Shown: positions 1 to 7,480 of the stretch, piece by piece
Position numbering within the stretch: the stretch's first letter is position 1
Layout: every line of letters begins with the position of its first letter
Source: Bacteroidota bacterium
GTDB lineage: Bacteria > Spirochaetota > Spirochaetia > JABMQR01
Direction of reading: 5' to 3'
DNA length: 17,590 nucleotides
Assembly (NCBI GenBank): GCA_013202335.1
Contig: JABMQR010000285.1
Span: 1 to 17,590 of the forward strand
Program-made: the position numbers and the translations under genes
Notes under the pieces: model-generated
The model's database searches: none
Seen by the model: the letters and a program-made list of their open reading frames with translations, nothing else
What the model was told of the DNA's origin: nothing

Positions 1-141
1 ATGCTGACGAACGAAAAGTACTTTGACTGATATCATGAATTTTGTCAATACCTGCAGCCACATTACCGCACCCTGAAAAACAGTGATATCATAGCTTACA
101 ACTACGCCTGTAAGGGTTGCTGACTGCACAAGTGGCGTTTT
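1..141 (-). other. Possible partial ORF leaving the window, unidentified
   Basis: Reading the minus strand, a frame stays open from about 141 to the window edge and could encode a short hydrophobic stretch (for example GVVVSYDITVFQGAVMWLQV). A GTG at 127-129 could start it, but there is no Shine-Dalgarno. The same frame contains an ATG overlapping the rarA stop (ATGTGATGG) that runs only six codons (MALELV) before a TAA at 142-144, so the natural translationally coupled start is blocked. It could be a real downstream gene with an alternative start, a decayed gene, or chance. I do not recognise the product. Confidence 0.2.
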
Positions 142-161
142 TTACACAAGTTCTAAAGCCA

Positions 162-2372
162 TCACATAAGTTCTGCATGGATGAAAATAACTGAAGTTTT
201 CCAGGTGACAGGTTTTCTGCAAAGTTTACGGGAAAGATGTGAAATAATCTCTTCCTTCCCCAAAGCCGGCTCCTTTCTTTCTTTTATGGATAAAACTGTA
301 TATGCCGGGTAATAACTTCTGGTAATCCATTTTTCAATATCAGCCGGAGTAATCATCTTTTGTTCGTTGTAGTCATGAGCTGCGCTGGTTAAAATAGAAA
401 AACCGCTCTCTGTAATAAGTTCTTTCAGCGTTGAACTGTCCCAATTAGTCATCTCGTTATCCGGATCATTGAAGATTACATTTTCAGCATCAATAAGAAA
501 GGAATAATAGGGAGAATCTTCATTCTTGTCATCTATCAAATGGGATAATCTTGTAGAACCGGAAGGAACTGTCTCTGCCAGGGACAGTGTTCCATTCTTA
601 GCAAAAACAGCATGCAGTCTCTTTAGGAGGGATGATTGGGAATGCAGCCTTGAGAATACATTCATGCCGATTATGGACTCGAAAGAAACATTTCCGGTGA
701 GTTCTGTTACTGCATCACCTAGTTCTTTGTGCAGAATAACAGGCCTCTCCTCAGCAGGGAGATTTACCGCATAATGAGAAATTACGGAAAAATGATCTTT
801 AGAACCCGTAATACCATATACGCCACCTTCAGGAGTTCTTCTGCAGGCCTCCCAAAGCAGCATGCCAAAATCGGCTTTTAATATCAGAACCCGGGAATGT
901 CTATCCAGGTTGATGTGCTTGAAAATTCTATCTCTTATATCCGCTAATTTATTACCACGCCCAGAAACCAGACGCTGTATCCAGCGGTCCTTATCCTTAT
1001 CAGGAGGTGAGAAGGTAAGAATTTCTGGGAAGTTCCCCTCATTTGAGGCCTCAATCTGAGCTTCCCGGTTTTTAAGAACCTGTTGACGTATCTGTTTTTC
1101 AAAACCCTGTTCTGAAGGATTGTATAATACCTTTCCCTGCAGACCTGCGGGAAGATATTGCTGAGCTACCCAATGATCCCGGTATGCATGCGGATATAAG
1201 TATCCCTCACCATGACCAAATCCTTTTTTATCACGGCTTGCATCTTTTAATGGATTGGGGACTTCACTGTCTTCCTCTTCTTCAACAGCTTTAAGAGCAT
1301 CGAAAAAGCCAAGTGAACTGTTGGATTTTGGTGCTGTTGCCACATAGAGTGCAGCCTGAGTCAAATGGAATCGTCCTTCAGGGAGTCCTACCCGGTCAAA
1401 TGCGGCCGCTGCAGATTCAACTATGCCTAATGCAGCCGGGTCTGCCAATCCTATATCCTCACTAGCAGAAATCAGCATTCTGCGGAAAATATATCGCGGA
1501 TCTTCCCCTGCACGAACCATTCGGGCCAGCCAGTAGAGTACCGCATCAGGATCTGATCCCCGTATAGATTTTATAAATGCACTTATCACGTCAAAATGGT
1601 AATCACCCTCTTTATCATAGAGGACTACCTTCTTTTGAATACTCTCTTCAGCAGCTTCTTTTGAGATATAAATGTTGGATCCGGTTTTTGGTGGATATTG
1701 ATCCGGAGTTGTTTCAACTGCCAACTGCAGTGCATTTAGAAGACTTCTGGCATCACCATTGGCTATATCAACAATGTGTTCCAGAGCTCCTTCCTCAAAA
1801 GAGACTGAAAACTTACCATATCCACGTTCTTTATCACGAAGTGCCTGTGCGGCTATATCCTGCAGGTCTGTTTTCTCCAGTTTTTTCAGCTGGAAAATTC
1901 TGCTTCTGCTGACAAGTGCTGAATTAACTTCAAAGTAGGGATTTTCTGTAGTTGCCCCGATCAGTACAACGGTTCCGTTTTCGACCCAGGGAAGCAGAGC
2001 ATCCTGTTGGGATTTATTCCAGCGGTGGACCTCATCAACAAAAAGAATAGTTTTTGTTCCCTGAAAATCAAGACGATCTTTTGCTTCCTTAATGGCCTCA
2101 CGCAGATCTTTTACTCCGGATAAAACTGCATTCATGGTTGAAAAATGACATTTTGTAGTATTTGCAATAACTCTGGCAAGAGTGGTTTTTCCTGTTCCCG
2201 GGGGACCGTAAAAAATAATTGAGGAAAGCTGGTCAGCCTGAATAGCCCTTCTGAGCAGCCTCCCTTTGCCGATAATATGATCCTGTCCAATATATTCATC
2301 AAGGATTCTTGGGCGCATCCGGTGGGCAAGGGGTTGTGCATGAAAATCTGAAGTAGAAGAAAATAAATCCAT
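162..2372 (-). CDS. rarA: RarA/MgsA-type AAA+ ATPase fused to a methyltransferase-like domain
   Basis: A 736-aa protein from the chosen start. Residues about 1-430 are a RarA (MgsA/WRNIP1) clamp-loader-like AAA+ ATPase, which acts at stalled replication forks. Visible are Walker A GPPGTGKT (56-63), Walker B ILFVDE (about 109-114) followed by [14 protein letters not shown], sensor 1 GATTENP, and the C-terminal RarA block ([41 protein letters not shown]). Bacterial RarA usually ends near 430-450 aa. Here about 290 more residues follow, resembling a Rossmann-fold SAM methyltransferase ([19 protein letters not shown], then GGVYGITG), but the glycine-rich motif I is degenerate, so activity is doubtful. 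I chose MDLFSS at 2372 over an ATG at 2405: the ATPase family starts there, neither has a Shine-Dalgarno, and a TATAAT lies 6 nt upstream of it. Function of the C-terminal half is inferred. Confidence 0.9.
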   Translation of the reverse strand: MDLFSSTSDFHAQPLAHRMRPRILDEYIGQDHIIGKGRLLRRAIQADQLSSIIFYGPPGTGKTTLARVIANTTKCHFSTMNAVLSGVKDLREAIKEAKDRLDFQGTKTILFVDEVHRWNKSQQDALLPWVENGTVVLIGATTENPYFEVNSALVSRSRIFQLKKLEKTDLQDIAAQALRDKERGYGKFSVSFEEGALEHIVDIANGDARSLLNALQLAVETTPDQYPPKTGSNIYISKEAAEESIQKKVVLYDKEGDYHFDVISAFIKSIRGSDPDAVLYWLARMVRAGEDPRYIFRRMLISASEDIGLADPAALGIVESAAAAFDRVGLPEGRFHLTQAALYVATAPKSNSSLGFFDALKAVEEEEDSEVPNPLKDASRDKKGFGHGEGYLYPHAYRDHWVAQQYLPAGLQGKVLYNPSEQGFEKQIRQQVLKNREAQIEASNEGNFPEILTFSPPDKDKDRWIQRLVSGRGNKLADIRDRIFKHINLDRHSRVLILKADFGMLLWEACRRTPEGGVYGITGSKDHFSVISHYAVNLPAEERPVILHKELGDAVTELTGNVSFESIIGMNVFSRLHSQSSLLKRLHAVFAKNGTLSLAETVPSGSTRLSHLIDDKNEDSPYYSFLIDAENVIFNDPDNEMTNWDSSTLKELITESGFSILTSAAHDYNEQKMITPADIEKWITRSYYPAYTVLSIKERKEPALGKEEIISHLSRKLCRKPVTWKTSVIFIHAELM

Positions 2373-2378
2373 GACCCA

Positions 2379-2407
2379 ATTATAGAAGAGTTTAAAAAAA
2401 AACAAAA
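2379..2407 (-). promoter_or_regulatory. Candidate rarA promoter, apparently leaderless
   Basis: On the minus strand TATAAT occupies 2379-2384, only 6 nt before the ATG at 2370-2372. The -35 is weak: TTTTGT at 17-nt spacing or TTGTTT at 15-nt spacing. A start site about 7 nt after the -10 box would fall on or next to the ATG, and no Shine-Dalgarno is present. This fits a leaderless transcript. The promoter is inferred from sequence only. Confidence 0.4.
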
Positions 2408-2437
2408 GCAGTATTGACGCTTTGACAAAAAATTGAG

Positions 2438-2604
2438 AAGTTTGAAAGGAAAGTTTTACTGAGCGTTAACTTAGTCAGAAGTTTTTGAATTGTAAAAAGT
2501 GTTACTTTATTCCAATATAAATACTTCAAATCAGAAACTTCAAATCAATGCTTGCATTGATCCAGGTAACTTTCCTAAGAATGCTCTATTTTTGAAATTG
2601 CCTC
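2438..2604. repeat. Nested inverted-repeat region, diverged copy of the bipartite palindromic family
   Basis: Fills the gap between the divergent rarA and BI-1 genes. Nested arms are visible: AGGAAAGTT (2447-2455) with AACTTTCCT (2568-2576); GAAGTTTTTGA (2478-2488) with TCAGAAACTTC (2531-2541, 10 of 11 complementary); and a small hairpin ATCAATGC-TT-GCATTGAT (2544-2561). It ends in GAAATTGCCTC (2594-2604), the same 11-mer that ends the copy near 4.6 kb. It lies in reverse orientation relative to the copies at 11.2 and 14.9 kb. It appears degenerate. Confidence 0.5.
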
Positions 2605-2627
2605 GATTATTATCATAAGGAGACTAT

Positions 2628-3332
2628 ATGGCACAAATAAGGCCTGATATTCTGGCAAATCCCGCACAAAGGGCAAGAAGTATAATTCGGAATGTCTACA
2701 TGTGGATGACGGCAGGGCTTTGTCTTACCGGGATTGTTTCTTATACTGCATCGCAATCGGATGCATTTCTTCGTTTGATATATGGAACTCCAGGCGCATT
2801 TCTCGTTTTAATCGTTGCTGAATTTGTTTTAGTTATCTATTTATCATCCCGTATTAATAAAATGTCTTCCCAGACAGCGGTGTTTGCATTTATAGGCTAT
2901 GCCTTTCTAAATGGGCTCACTTTATCTGTTATATTTCTTGCCTATACAGGATTAACTATCACCCAGGCTTTTTTCTCAACGGCTGCAGCTTTTGGGGGCA
3001 TGAGTTTGTATGGGCTAACTACAAAGAAAGAACTTTCCGGAGTAGGTCACTACATGATAATGGGTTTATGGGGGATAATTATCGCAAGTGTAATCAACTT
3101 TTTTATCGGCAGTTCAGCGCTCTATTATGGGATATCTTTTATCGGAGTAGCAGTTTTTATGGGTTTAACTGCATGGGATACACAGGTTATTAAGCGCTGG
3201 AATGATGAATACGGATCCACTATGGATGAGCAGCAGTATGTTAAGCTCTCAATTATGGGGGCATTAAAGCTCTATCTGGATTTTATCAATATGTTTCTGT
3301 TTCTATTGAGAATTTTCGGACGAAGAAGATAG
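2628..3332 (+). CDS. BAX inhibitor-1 / YccA family membrane protein
   Basis: A 234-aa polytopic inner-membrane protein with about seven hydrophobic segments (starting near MWMTAGLCLTGIVSY, LIYGTPGAFLVLIVAEFVLV, TAVFAFIGYAFLNGLTLSVI). It has the family hallmarks: the early MWMTAGL motif, NGLTLS, the C-terminal AWDTQ motif (TAWDTQVIKRW) and the closing LYLDFINMFLFLLRIFG segment. Relatives such as B. subtilis YetJ are pH-sensitive calcium leak channels, and E. coli YccA modulates FtsH; which applies here is unknown. An AAGGAG Shine-Dalgarno at 2617-2622 lies 5 nt before the ATG. It is divergent from rarA and convergent with the PHP gene, 19 nt away, so it is probably monocistronic. Family assignment is confident; physiological role is open. 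Confidence 0.93.
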   Translation: MAQIRPDILANPAQRARSIIRNVYMWMTAGLCLTGIVSYTASQSDAFLRLIYGTPGAFLVLIVAEFVLVIYLSSRINKMSSQTAVFAFIGYAFLNGLTLSVIFLAYTGLTITQAFFSTAAAFGGMSLYGLTTKKELSGVGHYMIMGLWGIIIASVINFFIGSSALYYGISFIGVAVFMGLTAWDTQVIKRWNDEYGSTMDEQQYVKLSIMGALKLYLDFINMFLFLLRIFGRRR

Positions 3333-3351
3333 ATTCAGGTTCGGTACGAGC

Positions 3352-4059
3352 CTATCTGTATCTGATTTTCTTCTCCTGCAATGCAAGTACCAATGAGGTA
3401 AACGAGGGGCTTGTTTTCTCTGTAATGTAAAACGATCTGGATCCTATAGAAGATGGTATATGCGCATCTGATCCGGTGATAACGGCATTGTTATAGGTTT
3501 CGTAGATGCAGGGAACTGATAATGATTCTACTGCGCTGTAGGGGAGATCGGGGAGGAATCCCAGTTGGGATACTGCTCCATTAATGAATCGTTCAATGTG
3601 TGCCGGAATCACCAGCCCGCCTAGTTCAAGTACTCTTGGTATGAGCTCGAAAAAAGAGAGTGAAGAGCTGCTGAACAATATTGGTTCAACAGACCCCAAT
3701 ATATTTTCATACTCATCTACAATAATCTGATCTCCGAACACATTCGGATCGTTGTGTATATTGGGAAGGGTGGACTCAATATAATTGCCGAAGGAGACAG
3801 CTGTATCCAGTTCCTCAAACAGACAGACTACATGGACCTCTTCAAAGGTGTTAACTTCCAGGCCAAAAATAGGTGTTACACTGTTTTTTTCACAGCACGC
3901 GGCAAAAGCCGGCAGGTTTCGGGTTGAATTATGATCGGTTAATGCAAGGATATCAATGTTTTTGCTTACAGCACGCTCCACCAGTAAGGTTGGGGACATT
4001 TCAAGACTTGCACAGGGACTGAGACATGAGTGGTTGTGCAGGTCTACTTTATATTTCAT
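3352..4059 (-). CDS. PHP-domain metal-dependent phosphoesterase
   Basis: A 235-aa protein starting MKYKVDLHNHSCLSPCA. The PHP metal ligands are recognisable in order: HNH (residues 8-10), LTDHN (D42-H43), GLEVN (E68), IPAHIER and, near the C-terminus, TGSDAH. The PHP fold hydrolyses phosphoesters in polymerase-associated, histidinol-phosphatase and stand-alone enzymes; the substrate of this subgroup is unknown to me. I chose the ATG at 4057-4059, not the in-frame ATG at 4110, because it overlaps the stop of the DRTGG gene as ATGA and because the family begins just before the first HNH. The overlap implies translational coupling. PHP, DRTGG and HATPase proteins of this type recur beside multimeric [FeFe]-hydrogenase genes, so a redox-signalling role is plausible but inferred. 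Confidence 0.88.
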   Translation of the reverse strand: MKYKVDLHNHSCLSPCASLEMSPTLLVERAVSKNIDILALTDHNSTRNLPAFAACCEKNSVTPIFGLEVNTFEEVHVVCLFEELDTAVSFGNYIESTLPNIHNDPNVFGDQIIVDEYENILGSVEPILFSSSSLSFFELIPRVLELGGLVIPAHIERFINGAVSQLGFLPDLPYSAVESLSVPCIYETYNNAVITGSDAHIPSSIGSRSFYITEKTSPSFTSLVLALQEKKIRYR

Positions 4060-4412
4060 ATATCCTGCTGCAGCTCCCCATTTTGTTCGAGCAGGTGTGC
4101 TAATTTCCATGATGCCGTAAATTGTGTATCTATGGTGGTAAAAATAGCAATATCATGCTCTTTGGCCGCTGCAGTCATCTCCTCCGGTGCCGTTCTTCCA
4201 TTGCAGAGAATAACAGCGCTTATACCAATAAGTGAGGCTACAGCGATTGTGTTTTTATGACCCTGGATAGTTATCAATGCACACTTTTCCAGTGCATTTC
4301 CCATTACATCACTCAGAAGATCAGATGTATACCCGCTGGTTATCTCTGCTCCCTGTTCCGGAAGCTGGATTTGAGTATAGTGCAGGATGTCAGTTAATAG
4401 TTTGCTATTCAT
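4056..4412 (-). CDS. DRTGG-domain protein
   Basis: A 118-aa single-domain protein. GYTSDLLSDVMGNA (residues 27-40) matches the opening of the DRTGG domain, the small regulatory domain also found in phosphotransacetylases and CBS-PPase proteins. The remainder (ALITIQGHKNTIAVASLIGISAVILCNG in two parts) is an alpha/beta unit that probably binds a ligand. A strong Shine-Dalgarno (GGAGGAAAC on the minus strand, about 4413-4424) lies just before the ATG. Its stop overlaps the PHP start, so the two are co-translated. The preceding gene on the same strand, CBS-HATPase, is separated by 237 nt containing a palindromic repeat. Such proteins are typical of hydrogenase and energy-metabolism loci in anaerobes. 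Ligand and output are unknown. Confidence 0.85.
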   Translation of the reverse strand: MNSKLLTDILHYTQIQLPEQGAEITSGYTSDLLSDVMGNALEKCALITIQGHKNTIAVASLIGISAVILCNGRTAPEEMTAAAKEHDIAIFTTIDTQFTASWKLAHLLEQNGELQQDI

Positions 4413-4446
4413 ATGTTTCCTCCGGTTTTTGTCATATATTAGTTGG

Positions 4447-4636
4447 GATCTTTCAAAATTATGAGAAAAATACTTTTTTCCAATTTTAGAAAGATCAACA
4501 TAATAGTAAAAGTTTCCGAATTATTTATATATAATATGACAAATAATTATATACATTTTGTCGGAAACTTCAAAAGGCTATTTCCAGAAAATCGAAACAA
4601 ATCTTTGGTTTATTTTTGGATTTATGAAATTGCCTC
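4447..4636. repeat. Bipartite palindromic repeat, reverse orientation, plus an extra hairpin
   Basis: Lies between the CBS-HATPase and DRTGG genes. The core is AAGTTTCCGA (4510-4519) paired with TCGGAAACTT (4561-4570) across an AT-rich loop. Then comes a C, the linker AAAA (4572-4575), and a second pair GGCTATTTCC (4576-4585) with GAAATTGCC (4626-4634), one mismatch in the stem. A further inverted pair GATCTTTC (4447-4454) / GAAAGATC (4489-4496) sits on the DRTGG side. Read on the minus strand the order is GGCAATTTC hairpin, TTTT, GAAGTTT hairpin, as at 11.2 and 14.9 kb. No ORF of note is present. Confidence 0.65.
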
Positions 4637-4649
4637 AGTTTACCTAACG

Positions 4650-5564
4650 TTACTGTTTTAAATGTATTGTTGCGGTTACCGAAGTTCCTTTTTCTAAATC
4701 AGATGCAATGGAAAAATCATCCGATACCCGACGAATATTAGGGAGTCCCATTCCTGCTCCAAAGCCGAGTGTACGTATCCATGAATTTGCAGTTGAAAAC
4801 CCCTCAGTTAAGGCTTTCTCTATATCCGGAATCCCCGGTCCCTGGTCTTTTGCGGTAATAACCAGTTTGTTTTCGGTGAATTCCGCTATCATCTCACCTC
4901 CATCAGAGTGAACAACAAGGTTAATCTCCAATTCATAAGAAGCTATTGAGGCTTTTCGAATTAAAGCAGGTTCATAGTTCTTGGATTTAAGATATTTCTT
5001 AATCTCTGTCGAAGCATACCCGGCATTCTCAAAATCATGTTTAAGTACCGTAAACTTTCGGACGCGGGTTTCCTTAGTTCCAGTAACTGAATCATGACTT
5101 GATATGCGCTCAATTGCATCAATTTCTCTATTAATTTCCAGCAGGAGCCGGGCGGTAATATCTCTGGTTGTTACCATTCCCACAAGCTCCTTTTTCTTAT
5201 TCAGCACGGGAAATCGATGATAGGGATATTTATCAAAGTAGGAGATAGCAAATGATATCGGCATGTCATCTTCCAAAACAATAAGTTTGCGTGACATAAA
5301 ATTCTCCGCCGGTTCTTCAATATGCCCCAGATCAAGAGCCTGAATAATATCGTCCATACTTACGAGCCCCAGCAGTCGTTTATCACTTACAATGGGAACA
5401 CCTGTTATGCTCTCTCTTCGCATTAATTTCTGGATGGTTCTGAGTGAAGTAGTTCTTTCAGCAGTAAAAAGAGATGAACTCATTACATCTTTTACTTTTA
5501 AACGGTAGATGAGTTCAAGGATAACTGTAGGGGAGTTGTCAGTATTTATGGGTATCGATTTCAT
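4650..5564 (-). CDS. Tandem CBS domains fused to an anti-sigma-type HATPase domain
   Basis: A 304-aa protein. CBS 1 spans about residues 24-77 (VKDVMSSSLFTAE, then LLGLVSMDDIIQAL) and CBS 2 about 85-141 (AENFMSRKLIVLEDD, then ELVGMVTTRDITARLL). CBS pairs sense adenine nucleotides in many proteins. The C-terminal part, from about 165, is a GHKL ATPase like RsbW/SpoIIAB: N-box ASYELEINLVVHSDGG, G1 box DQGPGIPD, G2 box GFGAGMGLPN. There is no histidine-kinase phosphoacceptor domain. The C-terminal block closely resembles the ATP-binding proteins encoded beside [FeFe]-hydrogenase clusters. It could be a nucleotide-responsive protein kinase or anti-sigma switch, with the DRTGG and PHP proteins as partners. 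No Shine-Dalgarno precedes the ATG; a TATAAT box lies 7 nt upstream. Domain calls are firm, the circuit is inferred. Confidence 0.88.
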   Translation of the reverse strand: MKSIPINTDNSPTVILELIYRLKVKDVMSSSLFTAERTTSLRTIQKLMRRESITGVPIVSDKRLLGLVSMDDIIQALDLGHIEEPAENFMSRKLIVLEDDMPISFAISYFDKYPYHRFPVLNKKKELVGMVTTRDITARLLLEINREIDAIERISSHDSVTGTKETRVRKFTVLKHDFENAGYASTEIKKYLKSKNYEPALIRKASIASYELEINLVVHSDGGEMIAEFTENKLVITAKDQGPGIPDIEKALTEGFSTANSWIRTLGFGAGMGLPNIRRVSDDFSIASDLEKGTSVTATIHLKQ

Positions 5565-5571
5565 GTTTTCA

Positions 5572-5600
5572 ATTATAAACTTTTATAAGCATGTAGACAA
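5572..5600 (-). promoter_or_regulatory. Sigma-70-like promoter of the CBS-HATPase gene, apparently leaderless
   Basis: Minus strand: TTGTCT (5595-5600), a 17-nt spacer, then a perfect TATAAT (5572-5577). Only 7 nt separate the -10 box from the ATG at 5562-5564, so transcription would begin at or next to the start codon. No Shine-Dalgarno is present. The same arrangement occurs at rarA. Confidence 0.55.
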
Positions 5601-5639
5601 TCTTCGTGACAGATAGGGTGAATTCATATATATTATATG

Positions 5640-5806
5640 TAAAGTGACCGGAAGACGGTGGGATTATAACAACTGGATAGTAATAGATAGAAAAGAATTA
5701 TCCAAATAAACTGACCCAAAAACGGGGGGGGAATTTTTTATTCGGACTTTTCTTTTGCTGAAAAAGATTTATTTATGAGAAAACCCACCGAATTCCGGTC
5801 ACTTTA
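5640..5806. mobile_element. 167-bp MITE-like element with 22-nt terminal inverted repeats and TA edges
   Basis: The left arm 5641-5662 (beginning AAAGTGACCGGAA, ending CGGTGGG) is complementary at 20 of 22 positions to the right arm 5784-5805 (CCCACCGAATTCC, then GGTCACTTT). TA dinucleotides occupy both edges (5640-5641 and 5805-5806), as expected for a TA target duplication of the IS630/Tc1 type. The interior has no ORF. It is AT-rich with a G8 tract at 5724-5731 followed by GAATTTTTTATTC. It ends 26 nt before the aminopeptidase ATG, so it may carry that gene's promoter or form part of its leader. A fixed regulatory stem-loop is the alternative. Confidence 0.45.
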
Positions 5807-5832
5807 AAAAGCTAAATAATACCGGGGTATAT

Positions 5833-6951
5833 ATGAGAGATGCGCGTGACAAAAAACTTGCAGACCTGCTGGTGAATTTTTCAGTTAGTTTAAAAAAAGG
5901 AGAGAGCTGCCTGATTAATGCATTTGATGTTCCGTTGGAGTTCGTTGAGGAGCTGGTTCAGTCAGTCTATGCAGCCGGAGGTTATCCTCTGGTAAACATA
6001 ACATCAGAGCGGCTTGAACGTGCTGTAATCGCAGGAGCTACCAAAGAGAGTCTTGCGGTTTTCAAAGATTGTGACCTCTACCGAATGAAACAGATGGACA
6101 CATTTATTGGGGTTCGGGGACCGGCAAACAGTTGGGAGACTTCAGACTTACCGAATGAAAGTAATGCATTATTTATGCGTGATTACTACCAGCCGGTTCA
6201 TGGCGAGCAGCGGGTACCGCATACCAGGTGGGTAGTGCTGCGTTATCCAACAGAGATAATGGCATATTCAGCCGGTATGTCTACGCTGGAATTTGAGAAA
6301 TATTATTACCGGGTTACCACAGAAGTTGATTATCAAATGATGTCTAAAGCGATGGAGCCTTCGGTTGAATTTCTGCAGAAAGCGGATAAAGTCAGAATAA
6401 CAGGTGTAGGTACTGATTTGAGTTTTTCCATAAAAGGAATGCCTGCAATTCCCTGCGACGGCAAGATGAATATTCCGGATGGTGAGATCTACTCCTGTCC
6501 GGTAAAAGATAGTGTTGAAGGAGTGATAACCTATAATACCCCATCTACCTATCAGGGCTTTACCTTTACACAGGTGAGCTTTGAGTTTTCCAAAGGGAAA
6601 ATAATCAAGGCTAAAGCAAACAATACTGAGAGAATTGAGGCTGTTCTTGATATAGATCAGGGCGCCAGATATATTGGCGAATTTGCGCTGGGATGCAATC
6701 CGGGAATAACGTTCCCGATGGATAATACGTTGTTTGATGAGAAAATAATGGGGTCCTTTCATTTTACCCCGGGTAATGCGTATGATGATTGTGATAATGG
6801 CAACAGGAGTGCTGTACACTGGGATCTGGTGGCTATTCAAACTCCTGAATACGGCGGCGGGGAGATTTGGATTGATGGTGAGTTGATTAGAAAAGATGGT
6901 GTATTTGTGCACGAAGCTTTTACAGCCCTTAATCCGGAAAGCCTGATGTAG
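5833..6951 (+). CDS. M29-family metallo-aminopeptidase
   Basis: A 372-aa protein of the M29 (thermophilic aminopeptidase AmpS/T/PepS) family, about the usual 370-410 aa. These are cytosolic dinuclear-metal enzymes that remove N-terminal residues. Expected metal or catalytic positions are visible: E218 in NIPDGEIYSCP, E283 in IGEFALGCNPG, H310 in GSFHFTPGNAY, and H329/D331 in SAVHWDL. The start MRDARDKKLADLLVNFSVSLKKGE is the normal family beginning (a leading helix, then the KxGE motif). The Shine-Dalgarno is poor (GGGGT). The DUF192 lipoprotein gene starts one base after its stop, so the two are probably co-transcribed. The upstream gap holds the inverted-repeat element and no clear promoter outside it. 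A 214-aa antisense ORF here is a shadow. Confidence 0.93.
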   Translation: MRDARDKKLADLLVNFSVSLKKGESCLINAFDVPLEFVEELVQSVYAAGGYPLVNITSERLERAVIAGATKESLAVFKDCDLYRMKQMDTFIGVRGPANSWETSDLPNESNALFMRDYYQPVHGEQRVPHTRWVVLRYPTEIMAYSAGMSTLEFEKYYYRVTTEVDYQMMSKAMEPSVEFLQKADKVRITGVGTDLSFSIKGMPAIPCDGKMNIPDGEIYSCPVKDSVEGVITYNTPSTYQGFTFTQVSFEFSKGKIIKAKANNTERIEAVLDIDQGARYIGEFALGCNPGITFPMDNTLFDEKIMGSFHFTPGNAYDDCDNGNRSAVHWDLVAIQTPEYGGGEIWIDGELIRKDGVFVHEAFTALNPESLM

Positions 6952-6952
6952 T

Positions 6953-7438
6953 ATGAATATTCGAACATATCATCCTGGAACAGTATATAGAATTATTCTC
7001 TTACTAGTATGTGTAAGCATGCTTGTATCCTGTATTACAAATGATTATGAAAATCATGATTTTATAATCGATATATCACAGACTAAAACGATCGAAATAC
7101 AGTTGGGAGAAGAAATTTATATTGTTGAAGTTGCAGATACTGTTGATTTACATCTTAAAGGACTCAGGGGCAGAAAAGAGCTGCCTGATAACGGCGGCAT
7201 GCTTTTTAAATATGATTCGGATAGAGAGTTGTTTTTTTGGATGAGGGATACAAATCTGCTTTTAACTATTGCATTCCTCCTGGAGGATGGAAAGATTGTT
7301 TCTATTCAGGACATGTTCCCAAACAGTAGTTTTTCAGTACAGTCCGTTGTACCGGTCAGATATGCCCTTGAATTACCACTGGGAGCCTTTAAAAAAGCAG
7401 GTGTACGAGTAGGTGATACGATAGATCTCTTCCATTGA
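6953..7438 (+). CDS. DUF192 lipoprotein
   Basis: A 161-aa protein. The N-terminus is a lipoprotein signal: positively charged start, hydrophobic core IILLLVCVSML, and lipobox LVSC with the modified cysteine at residue 27, so the mature protein should be membrane-anchored outside the cytoplasm. The rest is DUF192, with the signature GLRGRKELPDNGGMLFKY, then FFWMRDTNLLLTIAFL and a closing AGVRVGDTID. DUF192 has no established biochemical function that I can assign. It begins one base after the aminopeptidase stop and has only a weak GGAAAG-like Shine-Dalgarno at some distance, suggesting translation coupled to the upstream gene. It converges with xseB, 42 nt away. Confidence 0.88.
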   Translation: MNIRTYHPGTVYRIILLLVCVSMLVSCITNDYENHDFIIDISQTKTIEIQLGEEIYIVEVADTVDLHLKGLRGRKELPDNGGMLFKYDSDRELFFWMRDTNLLLTIAFLLEDGKIVSIQDMFPNSSFSVQSVVPVRYALELPLGAFKKAGVRVGDTIDLFH

Positions 7439-7480
7439 TAATTTAAGAGAGTCTTCTTGTAACGGCGATTGTGGTTGGTG

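Noticed and set aside
2373..2405. Longer N-terminus for RarA (MFFFKLFYNWV...)
   Set aside because: It runs over a poly-A/T tract and the -10 box, and the known family start matches the internal MDLFSS.
3326..3370. Bidirectional terminator between the BI-1 and PHP genes
   Set aside because: There are short imperfect complementary pieces (AGATAG/CTATCT, AGATTCAG/CTGTATCT), but they overlap both coding ends and lack a clear stem with a T-tract.
5640..5832. T-box or other riboswitch upstream of the aminopeptidase gene
   Set aside because: No T-box sequence or specifier-like structure is visible. The long inverted ends with TA borders fit an inserted element better.
6268..6912. 214-aa minus-strand ORF opposite the M29 aminopeptidase gene
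   Set aside because: It is antisense to conserved catalytic motifs of the aminopeptidase, resembles no family I know, and has no ribosome binding site; a shadow ORF.
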